Shown in pieces: positions 43,024-51,624 of a DNA stretch of 64,000 bases; the stretch's first letter is position 1; every line of letters starts with the position of its first letter. The notes under the pieces were generated by a model. The model was not told where the DNA came from and did no database searches. It saw only the letters and a list, made by a program, of their open reading frames with translations. The stretch is taken from NCBI GenBank assembly GCA_016712265.1, contig JADJRJ010000028.1, forward strand, positions 248,001 to 312,000. The letters run 5' to 3'. Position numbers and translations under genes: made by a program. Source of the stretch: Gemmatimonadota bacterium (GTDB taxonomy: Bacteria; Gemmatimonadota; Gemmatimonadetes; Gemmatimonadales; Gemmatimonadaceae).

Positions 43024-43700
43024 GCCAGACCCGAATTGTGGAAGTGCGTGCCGGTGTGCTCAAGAAGAACGATGAGCTGGCGCGTGCGTTGCGGACGCGG
43101 TTCGAGGACGCCGGCGTCTTTGTCGTCAACCTCGTGTCCAGCCCGGGCACCGGGAAGACGCAACTGCTGGAGCGCACCCTCACCGAGTTGGCGGCGTCCG
43201 GGCAGCGGTGCGCTGCCCTGGTCGGAGACCTCGAGACCGACAACGATGCCCGGCGGCTGGCCCGGAGCGGCGTCCCGGTCCGGCAGATCAACACACACGG
43301 GCGGTGCCACCTGGAAGCCGAGATGATCGGCGACTTTCTCGGCGACTGGGACCTTGGCGCGCTGGACGTGTTGTTCATCGAGAACGTCGGCAACCTGGTC
43401 TGCCCCGCGAGCTACGACCTGGGCGAGGCGCTGCGCGTGGCCCTGCTCTCCGTGACGGAGGGCGAGGACAAGCCGCAGAAGTATCCAACGATGTTCAACT
43501 CCGCGGACGTCGCCCTGATCACCAAGATCGACCTCGCGGAGGCCTGCGAGTTTGACCGGGCTGCGGCCCACGCCGCCATCCATGACGTGCGCCCGGGGAT
43601 GACCATCCTCGAACTCTCGGCGAAACGCGGGACCGGGATGGCCGAATGGCACCAGCTGCTCGCCGACCGCCGGGGCGCCTGGCAGGCTAACCACAAATAG
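43020..43700 (+). CDS. hypB: Hydrogenase nickel-incorporation GTPase HypB
   Basis: 226 residues. P-loop VSSPGTGKTQLLE, ALVGDLETDNDARRL, NTHGRCHLEAEMI (the Cys-His metal site at the G domain), VLFIENVGNLVCPASYDLGE and ITKIDLAEA (GTP specificity). The N-terminal CXXCGC and His-rich nickel storage segments of some HypB proteins are missing, so this is the short form. Translationally coupled to hypA. A hairpin follows the gene. Confidence 0.93.
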   Translation: MSQTRIVEVRAGVLKKNDELARALRTRFEDAGVFVVNLVSSPGTGKTQLLERTLTELAASGQRCAALVGDLETDNDARRLARSGVPVRQINTHGRCHLEAEMIGDFLGDWDLGALDVLFIENVGNLVCPASYDLGEALRVALLSVTEGEDKPQKYPTMFNSADVALITKIDLAEACEFDRAAAHAAIHDVRPGMTILELSAKRGTGMAEWHQLLADRRGAWQANHK

Positions 43701-43714
43701 CTGCTGCCTCGTCG

Positions 43715-43734
43715 GCGCCCCACGCCGCGGGCGC
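43715..43734. terminator. Hairpin between convergent hypB and DUF1905 genes
   Basis: GCGCCC (43715-43720) pairs with GGGCGC (43729-43734) over an 8-base loop, within the 37-bp gap between the two stops. It could serve both directions; no T tract. Confidence 0.45.
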
Positions 43735-43737
43735 GCC

Positions 43738-44028
43738 TCAACGCGATCGGAGGGCCAGCTGGATGCGGACGCGATCCCCTTCGTCCAGTCCCTCGGACTC
43801 GCGCACGGCGTCCTTGATCGGCACCCAGTATCGCCCTTCGCGCGGAAAGAGCGAGGTGGTCCACTCGGTGGCGCCGATCCGCGCCGTGACGGGGATCATC
43901 CCCCAGCCGTAGGTGACGAAGCCCGCCATGTCGCGGAGGTCACGGCATGTCTTTGCCGGGACGACGATGAAGTAATACGGCGCCGGGCCGCGCCATTCGA
44001 TGATGGTGCCGCGGAAGGACGTGAGCAT
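43738..44028 (-). CDS. DUF1905 protein
   Basis: 96 residues covering one DUF1905 beta-barrel domain: FRGTIIEWRGPAPYYFIVVP, GMIPVTARIGATEWTTSLFP, YWVPIKDAVRESEGLDEGD. DUF1905 often comes with a C-terminal YdeI/OmpD-like domain, absent here. Cytoplasmic; function unknown. Located 46 bp before the stop side of the next - strand gene, in the same direction. Confidence 0.85.
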   Translation of the reverse strand: MLTSFRGTIIEWRGPAPYYFIVVPAKTCRDLRDMAGFVTYGWGMIPVTARIGATEWTTSLFPREGRYWVPIKDAVRESEGLDEGDRVRIQLALRSR

Positions 44029-44074
44029 TGCCGGACGGAACGTCCTGGGAGCCGCCGTTCGCCGGGACGCTGGA

Positions 44075-45088
44075 CTACTTCTTCTCTGCGGCGAGCAGCA
44101 GGTTCACATGCTCCTGTGCCTGCTGCAGTCCACCTTCAGGGTCGTCCCAGCGAATCAACCCGTCGGCGTTCGCGTCGCGGCCGGCCACCAGCTGCTGGGC
44201 CAGGGAGACCAGTTGCGCCATCAACCCCGCGGCCTCTTCGGCCGTCGTCGCGGCTCGCACCTTTTCTGCCATGGCGATCACCTGTGCGGTCCGCTCCAGC
44301 GTTGTCCGCGAGGCCGTGGTGATGTGTCGCGCATGCGTCGTGACGTTGGCCGACGCACCCTCGGACTTGGCCGCCAGCTCCGTGTGGGCGATCACGCCGG
44401 TCACTGCCTTGCGCACGCCGTAGCCGCGCCCGGGACCCTGGGTGACCACCGTCGGGTCCACCGCATGGATGACGTGGCCGGCGTGCAGCTTCATCCCGTC
44501 GAGGTTGGTTGGGTTGCGCGCCCCGAGTTCGGCGTGCTGGATCGCGATCCGTGCCTCGGTGAAGGCGGTCGCGAGGAGTCCCGCGCCGCCCGGAGTGTCG
44601 CTGAACGCGTTGACGACATGGCCGAGGTGGACACCAACCGGTCCGGCCGGAACGGCGACCGGGGCCGTCGATGGTGCTGCAGCAGGGGGTGCGGCTGGCA
44701 GGGAGCCCGGGAGTGGAGCGCCCGTGATCTTCGCGATCGCCGAATCGAAGGTGGCGCGCGCTTCCCCATCGGTGCTCACGTAAAAGCGGCGGCGCTCGAA
44801 CTCCCCGTTGGTGAGGTTGGCCGATGCGAGAATCTGCGCAATGCGTGCGCGCAGCTTGTCGCGGCCTTCCTTCTGTGCCTCCTGCTTCTTGTTGCTCGCC
44901 CGGGCCAGCTCAACGTCAGCGGAGTCCACGGCGGCGTTGATGGCCACGTGCAGGGCCGCCAGGGAGCGCACCTCCTCCGGGGTCAACTTGACCGCCTGGG
45001 CTGCCTGTCCGCCGGCGACCAGGGGAGTGACCCCGACGAGACATGCGAGGGTCACCCGATGGAGCGTTCGAAGCGTCATGCCGAGCAT
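44075..45088 (-). CDS. Exported helical protein with EF-hand-like loop
   Basis: 337 residues, not assigned to a known family. Signal peptide at 1-31 (VTLACLVGVTPLVAGGQA). Helical N-terminal part (LTPEEVRSLAALHVAIN...ILASANLTNGEFERRRFY) looks like DUF4168-type exported proteins. An Ala/Pro linker at about 125-150 follows. The C-terminal half is helical with many His (GVHLGHVVNAF, LHAGHVIHAV, HARHITTA) and ends with DANADGLIRWDD, a perfect 12-residue EF-hand calcium loop. Periplasmic. Histidine density suggests metal binding; that is inference. Confidence 0.6.
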   Translation of the reverse strand: MLGMTLRTLHRVTLACLVGVTPLVAGGQAAQAVKLTPEEVRSLAALHVAINAAVDSADVELARASNKKQEAQKEGRDKLRARIAQILASANLTNGEFERRRFYVSTDGEARATFDSAIAKITGAPLPGSLPAAPPAAAPSTAPVAVPAGPVGVHLGHVVNAFSDTPGGAGLLATAFTEARIAIQHAELGARNPTNLDGMKLHAGHVIHAVDPTVVTQGPGRGYGVRKAVTGVIAHTELAAKSEGASANVTTHARHITTASRTTLERTAQVIAMAEKVRAATTAEEAAGLMAQLVSLAQQLVAGRDANADGLIRWDDPEGGLQQAQEHVNLLLAAEKK

Positions 45089-45321
45089 TGCGCTGGGGAG
45101 GAGGTACGGAGGGAGTACGCAGCGACGGAGCGCGGTGCTGCGGAACTGAAGATTACGGGCCGCGGAGTGACGAGGCGAGGGACCGGAGGTGGCAGAGGCC
45201 CGGTTGCGGGGTACCTTATGGGCACGTCATCTGCTCTTGATCTTGTCGTGACGGAGCGGTGATGTGGGTTGGTGGGGGCGGGCGGGACGTAACTCGATAT
45301 CACGAGAGGGTTTACGGACTT

Positions 45322-46083
45322 ATGTATAGGCGCCCACTTATTGGCGTGACGACGCAGACGCTGCAGGCAATCGACGGGATTCCGAGCGGGTTGCCACAGT
45401 CTGACGTGATGAACCAGCGGTACTACATCGCCGTCGCCCTCGCGGGCGGCGCCCCGACGCTCATTCCGCTCCTCGACGATGAGCCGGAAGCGCTGTGGTC
45501 CGTCTATGATGCCTGCGACGGGATCCTGATCCCTGGCGGGGTGGACGTGGACCCCAAGCACTTCGGCGAGGACCCACATCCCAAGCTCGGCCGCATCGAC
45601 GCGGCCCGGGACCGGGTGGAAATGCAGGTCACCCGCTGGGCCGTGGAGGACCGCAAGCCGTTGCTCGGGCTCTGTCGCGGCCTTCAGGTCATGAACGTCA
45701 CCCTGGGTGGTTCCCTGTGGCAGGACCTCGAGGAGCAGGTGCCGGCGTCCATCAAGCACGACTACTTCCCGACGTATGGCTTCGACCGCGACCACCTGGC
45801 GCACGAGGTGAGCCTCACGAAGGGGTCGCGCCTGCGTGACCTGATGGAACTCGAGCGGATCCCGGTGAACAGCATGCATCACCAGGGGATCAAGACCTTG
45901 GCACCGTCGTTGGCGCCGTGTGCCGTGGCCCCAGACGGGCTGGTCGAGGCGGTGGAGATTGCGACCGACGGGCACTTCATGCTGGGTGTGCAGTGGCATC
46001 CCGAAGTCTTCGAGATGACGGACCCGCACACGCGGCACGTCTTCCGCGAGTTCATCAACGCCTCGGCCCGGCGACGCGGATAG
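45322..46083 (+). CDS. Class I glutamine amidotransferase-like gamma-glutamyl hydrolase (PuuD type)
   Basis: 253 residues from ATG 45322; the in-frame stretch from 45259 is spacer. Peptidase C26 family: RPLIGVTTQ, CDGILIPGGVDVDPKHFGE, the nucleophile in LLGLCRGLQVMNV (Cys), NSMHHQGIK, and the His/Glu pair GVQWHPEVFE. Such enzymes cleave gamma-glutamyl amides, as PuuD does in putrescine degradation. A GCS2-type ligase starts 103 bp downstream. Opposite activities side by side hint at a cycle of gamma-glutamyl conjugation; inference. Confidence 0.85.
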   Translation: MYRRPLIGVTTQTLQAIDGIPSGLPQSDVMNQRYYIAVALAGGAPTLIPLLDDEPEALWSVYDACDGILIPGGVDVDPKHFGEDPHPKLGRIDAARDRVEMQVTRWAVEDRKPLLGLCRGLQVMNVTLGGSLWQDLEEQVPASIKHDYFPTYGFDRDHLAHEVSLTKGSRLRDLMELERIPVNSMHHQGIKTLAPSLAPCAVAPDGLVEAVEIATDGHFMLGVQWHPEVFEMTDPHTRHVFREFINASARRRG

Positions 46084-46186
46084 CGGGCTGGTGGCCCGAT
46101 CCCGCACAGGGTGAGGGGGAATTCCCCGATGCGTCTCGGGGCAAGGGGGGCAACGATAGACGCCCCCTCCCCGTCGAGGTCGTGCC

Positions 46187-47665
46187 GTGTCCCAGGCGAT
46201 CGGTTCGAGCGCGTTTACGCCCGAGCAGTACGAGCGATTTCGCGAGGCCACGCGAGCCCAGGCCGCCGCGCTGCACACCCTCCTTGCCCGGCCCGGCTTT
46301 GGTGAGGGGGAGCGCACCCTCGGCGCGGAACTGGAGTTGTGCATCATCGACCGGGATGGCAACGCTCTTCCGGTGAATCGCGCGCTCCTGGCGGCAAACC
46401 TCGACCCGCACCTCACGGTCGAGATCGACAAGTTCAACTTGGAGTACAATCTCTCGCCGGTCCCGGCGCGCGGGGCCCCGTTTGCTGCCCTGCAGATGGA
46501 GCTGCACAACGCGCTTGCCTCGATCAACCGGACGGCGATGGCGTTCGACGGGCGCGTGGTGCCGGTGGGCATCCTGCCCACGCTCACCGAGCGCGACCTG
46601 ACACCGGCGGCGTTGACCGACCTGCCGCGGTACCGGGCGCTCAACGAAGGATTGCAGGCGTTGCGCCACGCGCCATTCGAGGTGCGGATCGACGGGGAGG
46701 ACCCGTTGACCCTGAATGCGAAGGACATCACGCTCGAGGGGGCGAACACCTCGTTCCAGGTGCATGTGCGCGTGACGCCCGCCGAGTTTGCGGACTGGTA
46801 CAACGCGGCGCAGCTGGCCACGCCGGTCGCCCTCGCGGTTGCGTCCAACTCCCCGATCTTCCTGGGGCACCAGCTCTGGGATGAGACGCGGGTGGCGTTG
46901 TTCAAGCAATCGCTCGACTACCGCGACCTGGACGCGCAGCGGTTCCGGCCGCCGGCACGGGTCGGGTTCGGGCACGGCTGGGTGCGGCAGGGTGCGGCGG
47001 AGTTGTTCGACGAGGCGGTCGCGCTGTTTCCGCCGATCTTGCCGACGTTGTCCGGCGAAGAGGAAACAGACACCGCGCTGCCTCGATTGCGGGAGCTCCG
47101 GATGCACCAGGGGACGATCTGGCGGTGGAATCGCGCGATCTACGATCACTCGCATGGTGGGCACCTGCGCATCGAGATGCGTGCGTTGCCGGCCGGGCCG
47201 ACGCCGCTCGACATGGCGGCGAACGCCGCGTTCCTCGTCGGGTTGACGGCGGGGCTCGCCCCAACCATCCGCTCCCTCGTGGCCGCGCTCCCGTTCTCGA
47301 TCGCCGAGTGGAATTTCTATCGTGCGGCGCAGAGCGGGGTGGATGCGCGCCTCGCGTGGCCGCAGGGCGTGGCGCCGTCACCGGTGGAGCGGCCGGTCAC
47401 GGAACTGGCCCTGGAGCTGCTGCCGGTGGCCGAGGCCGGGTTGGAGTCGTTAGGCGTGGACGATCACGAGGCGACGCGGCTGTTGCGGGTGATCAGGGAG
47501 CGGGTGGCCTCGCGGCAGACCGGGGCTCGCTGGATGCGCCAGGGGCTGGACCGGGCGCGTCGGGTGCACGGGATGCCCGGGGCGCTGGCCGACGTGGTGG
47601 AGGGGTATGTGGCGCGCGCGTCGACGGGGCGCCCGGTGCACGAGTGGGATGAGCTGACGCCGTAG
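46187..47665 (+). CDS. GCS2-type glutamate-cysteine ligase-like enzyme
   Basis: 492 residues, GTG start at 46187. GCS2 core: RTLGAELELCIIDRDGNALP (E-x-E metal site), FNLEYNLSPVPARG, LEGANTSFQVHVRV, HLRIEMRALPAGPTP. It is longer than YbdK-type enzymes (about 370) and resembles the longer glutamate-cysteine ligase-like group. It may make a gamma-glutamyl amide of cysteine or another amine; glutathione synthesis would need a glutathione synthetase, not seen here. Preceded by a gamma-glutamyl hydrolase gene in the same direction. Confidence 0.78.
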   Translation: MSQAIGSSAFTPEQYERFREATRAQAAALHTLLARPGFGEGERTLGAELELCIIDRDGNALPVNRALLAANLDPHLTVEIDKFNLEYNLSPVPARGAPFAALQMELHNALASINRTAMAFDGRVVPVGILPTLTERDLTPAALTDLPRYRALNEGLQALRHAPFEVRIDGEDPLTLNAKDITLEGANTSFQVHVRVTPAEFADWYNAAQLATPVALAVASNSPIFLGHQLWDETRVALFKQSLDYRDLDAQRFRPPARVGFGHGWVRQGAAELFDEAVALFPPILPTLSGEEETDTALPRLRELRMHQGTIWRWNRAIYDHSHGGHLRIEMRALPAGPTPLDMAANAAFLVGLTAGLAPTIRSLVAALPFSIAEWNFYRAAQSGVDARLAWPQGVAPSPVERPVTELALELLPVAEAGLESLGVDDHEATRLLRVIRERVASRQTGARWMRQGLDRARRVHGMPGALADVVEGYVARASTGRPVHEWDELTP

Positions 47666-47704
47666 CACGGTAGGGGAGCGGGCGGCCGCCGGAGCGGTGC
47701 CTCG

Positions 47705-48286
47705 CTACAGCTCGATGCCGAGGTCTGCCGCGATCTCCTTGCGCAGCCACGCTCGCGCCTGGATCCAGTCGCGCTGGATGGTTTTGACGGAGGTCTCGAG
47801 GCTCAAGGCGGTCTCTTCCAGGCTCAACCCGGCAAAGAAGCGGCGCTCCACGACCGCCGCCGCGCGCGGACTGGCCAGTGCGAGGCGATCCAGGGCCTCA
47901 TCCAGCGCGAGCAACTCGTCGGCTGCGCGTTCGCCAACCAGGTTCTCCACCAAGTCCAGGGGCAGGTGCGTCGACCCCGATCCGCGCTTGTCGCGCTGGC
48001 GTGATCGCGCATGGTCCACCAGCACCTGGCGCATCGAGCGCGCCGCGATGGCGAAGAAGTGTCCTCGGTCCTTCGCGTCCAGCTGTTCACGCTCGGCGAG
48101 GCGCACGTAGGCCTCATGAACGAGGGCGGTTGCCCCCAGGGTGTGGCCGGTCTGTTCCCCCCGCAACTGCGCACCGGCGACCGCGCGTAGCTCGCCGTAC
48201 ACCAAGGGGAGCAGGCTGTCGAGCGCGCCGGCTTCTCCGGCGCGCCATTTCGCGAGGCATGAGGTGACCGAGGTCTCGGGCGACAC
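47705..48286 (-). CDS. ECF-like sigma factor, TIGR02999 type
   Basis: 193 residues from GTG 48286 (the frame is open to 48448 but the extra residues are not sigma-like). Region 2: LDSLLPLVYGELRAVAGAQLR and ALVHEAYVRLAE...GHFFAIAARSMRQVLVDHAR. Region 4: LSLEETALSLETSVKTIQRDWIQARAWLR. This ECF subfamily typically sits with TPR Ser/Thr kinases, as here. It is divergent from a second sigma gene (starts 93 bp apart) that leads into the kinase. Confidence 0.88.
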   Translation of the reverse strand: MSPETSVTSCLAKWRAGEAGALDSLLPLVYGELRAVAGAQLRGEQTGHTLGATALVHEAYVRLAEREQLDAKDRGHFFAIAARSMRQVLVDHARSRQRDKRGSGSTHLPLDLVENLVGERAADELLALDEALDRLALASPRAAAVVERRFFAGLSLEETALSLETSVKTIQRDWIQARAWLRKEIAADLGIEL

Positions 48287-48298
48287 GGGTCGATGATA

Positions 48299-48317
48299 CC
48301 TCCTGGACACCGGGAGG
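48299..48317. promoter_or_regulatory. Inverted repeat in the divergent sigma promoter region
   Basis: CCTCCTGG-ACA-CCGGGAGG, an 8-bp arm pair with one mismatch, 13 bases upstream of the - strand sigma start. Candidate operator or leader hairpin for one or both divergent sigma genes. Confidence 0.35.
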
Positions 48318-48379
48318 CAAGCCGATGTCCAACGCGGCTCCCTTTTGTCGCAGCTGGTGGCACCCGAATCAGCATCCTC

Positions 48380-49072
48380 ATGCTCCCAGCCATCAAACGC
48401 CCCTCCGCGCCCCCTCAGAGCCGGCCCCTCCTGGCGGACACCCCGCATTTCGCTTCGGACCTGAATGACCTCGTCAACCGATTCTCCTCCTTCGGTCGCC
48501 GCGTCGCGTCACGCCATGGCCTCGATGCCGGCGAAGTCGACGAGGTCCTTCAAGATGTCCGGATACGACTCTGGCGTGCGGCCAGCTCCCCCGGTGGGGT
48601 GCGGTGTACGAATGCGCGCTACATCCACAGGGTCGTGGTGTCCGCGTCGCTCGACCTGATCCGCCGACGCCGCACACGCCGCGCCCGGCTCGTGGCCCTG
48701 GACCACCTCGATCCCGAGGACCTCTCGGTGGATGCGTCGGCAGATGCGTTGCTGGACGCCGATACCCTCACCCAGGCCGTGCAGCAGGCGCTGCTGCGGC
48801 TCCCGCCCGCGCGGCGGGACGCCGTGCGCCTCGGCCTGCTCGGGCATGATCGGTTCGAGATTGCGCGCCTGATGGGCTGGAGTGTCGCGCGCTCGCGCAA
48901 CCTCCTGTATCGGGGGCTTGCTGACCTTCGTGCCATCCTGGAGGCGCGGGGTATTGCCCCGTCGCGTGCTGGGCGCATGGGGGAACGAACCTCGCCAGCC
49001 GAGGTGACCTCGGTACATTGTGTGGCGACCCGTCCGAGTGACCACCCCGCGAGGCCCACGCGTGCAGCCTGA
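48380..49072 (+). CDS. Second ECF sigma factor
   Basis: 230 residues from ATG 48380; ATG 48293 is in frame but unlikely. Region 2: LVNRFSSFGRRVASRHGLDAGEVDEVLQDVRIRLW, followed by YIHRVVVSASLDLIRRRRTRR. Region 4: ALLRLPPARRDAVRLGLLGHDRFEIARLMGWSVARSRNLLYRGL, with the last helix as DNA-recognition helix. Only distantly similar to its divergent neighbour. The 3' end overlaps the kinase gene (11 bp with the start chosen there), so it is coupled to the kinase. No anti-sigma factor gene is visible. Confidence 0.8.
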   Translation: MLPAIKRPSAPPQSRPLLADTPHFASDLNDLVNRFSSFGRRVASRHGLDAGEVDEVLQDVRIRLWRAASSPGGVRCTNARYIHRVVVSASLDLIRRRRTRRARLVALDHLDPEDLSVDASADALLDADTLTQAVQQALLRLPPARRDAVRLGLLGHDRFEIARLMGWSVARSRNLLYRGLADLRAILEARGIAPSRAGRMGERTSPAEVTSVHCVATRPSDHPARPTRAA

Positions 49073-51509
49073 GAACTGGGAGCGCCTCGGTTCCATCTTC
49101 CTGGACGCCCTTGAGCTTGCGGGCGAACCACGTCGCGCCTACATCGAGGAAGCGTGCGCTGGTGATCCGCGGCTCCGCGCCGAGGTGGAGGCGATGATTG
49201 CGGCGCACGGGGAGGGGAGCGTGCCGGACAGTCCCGTCCTCCTCCTTCCCGGTGCTCGTCCCATGGGGGAACGACTGGCCGTGGGCACGCTGCTTGGCCC
49301 CTACCGGCTGGAAGAGATCGTGGCGCGCGGTGGGATGGGCGAGGTGTACCGCGCGGTCCGGGTCGACGACCAGTACCAGACGCAGGTGGCGATCAAGGTG
49401 GTTCGTCCGGAGCGGACCTCGTCGGACTTGCTGCGGAGGTTCAGGCAGGAGCGCCAGATCCTCGCCCAGCTGAACCACCCGAGTATCGTGACCCTCCTCG
49501 ATGGGGGGATGACCCCCGCAGGGTTCCCGTACCTCGTGATGCAATTCGTGGATGGCGTGCCCATCACACGGTACGTGAAGGACCGGGAGCTCCCCCTGGT
49601 CGAGCGCTTGCGGCTCTTCCTGGCCGTGTGCGACGCCGTGCAGTTCGCGCACGCACACCTGGTGGTGCATCGCGATCTCAAGCCATCGAACATCCTGGTG
49701 CGTGCGGATGGCACGCCTCGCCTGCTCGATTTCGGGATCGCCAAGCTGATCGATGCAGGCGCTGAGGAGTCCGCGACCGGGGATCTCCTGCTGTTGACCC
49801 CTGAACACGCCGCGCCGGAGCAGTTCCTTGGCCAGCCGGTCACCACGGCGACCGATGTGTACGCGCTCGGGGTATTGCTGTACGAGCTGATTGCTGGCGC
49901 CCGGCCCTTCGCGAAGATTCCACCGCCGGACTTGCCGCGTGCGGTCTGCGAGGACCCGCCGCCGCCGCCGGGCGCGATCGTCCCGGTGCATGAGGACCTG
50001 GAACAGGTGGTGTTGAAGGCCCTGCGGAAGGAGCCCGCGCGCCGGTACGCCTCAGCGGGCCAGCTGGCCGAGGACATCACGCGCTTTCTCGGCGGGTGGC
50101 CCGTCGTGGCCCGGCCGGATTCGGCGCCGTACCGCTTTCGCCGGTTTGTCAGCCGGAATCGCCTGGGGGTTGGCGCGGCCGCGGTCGCGCTCGTGGCGCT
50201 CGTCGGTGCGGCCGGCTGGTCCGCCTGGCAGTCGGCCCGGCGCGCCGCCGCCCTCGAGGTCGCGGAGGCTGAGCGCGCCCGGGCGAATCGCATCACCAAC
50301 TTCGTGCTCGGTGCGTTTCGGGCGACCAATCCCAGTGAGACACGCGGTCGCACGGTCACGGCACGTGAGCTATTGGACGCAGCGGCGGCGCGCGCCGCAA
50401 AGGACCTCGCCGGTGACCCGGCGGCCCTGGCCGACATACAACTCGCCATGGGCCAGGCGTACGGGTTCATCGGACTTGCCGGCCGGGCCGAGTCACTCCT
50501 GACGCAGGCGGTCGACGCTCGGACGGCGATGGACCCCGTCCAGCCACTGGAAGTCGCGACCGCGCGTGAATGGCGTGCGCGCACGCGGTTGACGGCGGGC
50601 CGATTTGAGGAGGGCATTCGCGAGATGCGCGCGGTGCTCGATGTCCGCGAACGCACGCTGGGGCCAAACGCGATCGAGCTGGTACCTGCGCTGCAGCGCA
50701 TCGCCCTCGCGACGTTCCAAACGAACGATAGTGCTGCCGTGAAGGTGAGGTCCCTGGCGATGCTGGATCGTGCCGTGTCGATCGTGGAACGCGCAGACTC
50801 GGGGCAGACCATGACGGCCGCTGACCTGCACCGCATCCGCGCGTGGATCACAGGTGCTCAGGGCAAGACCAGCGAGGCTGTTGCCATTCAGCGACGTGCG
50901 GTGGAGATCGCCACGGCGGCCGCCCGGGACAGGGACGACCCCGCGCTCTTCAACTTCCGCGAAACGCTGGCGCTGATGCTGGCTCAGGACAGCCAGGGCG
51001 ACTCCTCGATAGCGATCCATCGCGCGTTGCTCGCCGAACGTCGGCGTGTGTACGGCCAGGTTCATGAGTTGGTCTCCTACAGCCTCTACAACCTGGCCGA
51101 TGCCCTACATGATGCGGGACGGAACAAAGAGGCGGCGCCGATCATGCGAGAGGCTGTGGAGATGCGGGAGAAGGTCTTTGGAGAGCGGCACATACAGACC
51201 GCGTACGCCCTTGGCGCCGAGGGGAACATCTTCGCTGGACTCGGCCGCCTGACGGAGGCGATCGACACGTATCAGCGGGCCATCTCGATCGCTGAACCCG
51301 TCATCGGCGGAGACAATGTCGTCGTGCTGGACTGGTACGAATTCTCGGCGATCCTGCAAACACATGTCGGGCGCACGAACGACGCGCTGAAGTCGCTGAC
51401 CGTCCTGGTGGAGCGAGGGTATACCAATCTCGCGCGGCCCGAGTTTGCGAAACTCGCGCGTCACCCACGATTTCCTGCGTTGGAGGCGCGGGTACGTCCG
51501 GTGAAGTAG
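49062..51509 (+). CDS. Ser/Thr kinase with TPR tail
   Basis: 815 residues from GTG 49062 (GTG at 49038 or 49020 also possible). I prefer 49062 because QPENWERLGSIFLDALEL is the usual beginning of this kinase group. Kinase about 75-345: EIVARGGMGEVYRAVR, VAIKVVRPE, LVVHRDLKPSNILVR, LLDFGIAKL; APEQFLGQ. Transmembrane helix about 378-400 (LGVGAAAVALVALVGAAGW). Then TPR repeats from about 430 to 790 (LADIQLAMGQAYGFIGLAGRAESLL, NKEAAPIMREAVEMREKV). Together with the sigma genes it forms a probable signal-transduction module. Confidence 0.9.
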   Translation: MQPENWERLGSIFLDALELAGEPRRAYIEEACAGDPRLRAEVEAMIAAHGEGSVPDSPVLLLPGARPMGERLAVGTLLGPYRLEEIVARGGMGEVYRAVRVDDQYQTQVAIKVVRPERTSSDLLRRFRQERQILAQLNHPSIVTLLDGGMTPAGFPYLVMQFVDGVPITRYVKDRELPLVERLRLFLAVCDAVQFAHAHLVVHRDLKPSNILVRADGTPRLLDFGIAKLIDAGAEESATGDLLLLTPEHAAPEQFLGQPVTTATDVYALGVLLYELIAGARPFAKIPPPDLPRAVCEDPPPPPGAIVPVHEDLEQVVLKALRKEPARRYASAGQLAEDITRFLGGWPVVARPDSAPYRFRRFVSRNRLGVGAAAVALVALVGAAGWSAWQSARRAAALEVAEAERARANRITNFVLGAFRATNPSETRGRTVTARELLDAAAARAAKDLAGDPAALADIQLAMGQAYGFIGLAGRAESLLTQAVDARTAMDPVQPLEVATAREWRARTRLTAGRFEEGIREMRAVLDVRERTLGPNAIELVPALQRIALATFQTNDSAAVKVRSLAMLDRAVSIVERADSGQTMTAADLHRIRAWITGAQGKTSEAVAIQRRAVEIATAAARDRDDPALFNFRETLALMLAQDSQGDSSIAIHRALLAERRRVYGQVHELVSYSLYNLADALHDAGRNKEAAPIMREAVEMREKVFGERHIQTAYALGAEGNIFAGLGRLTEAIDTYQRAISIAEPVIGGDNVVVLDWYEFSAILQTHVGRTNDALKSLTVLVERGYTNLARPEFAKLARHPRFPALEARVRPVK

Positions 51510-51624
51510 GCCTGAAGGGCGTGCGCGACCTGGAGCGCATTGCGACGAGCGCTGTCGACATGTGAGACGGCTGGTGAGCACAACCGGCGGTGAAGAACGT
51601 CACTTCGTCAACCGGAGGGGTGAC

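Noticed and set aside
42667..43700. Hydrogenase locus around hypAB
   Set aside because: No hydrogenase subunit, hypC-F or nickel transporter gene is visible on either side, so only hypAB is claimed.
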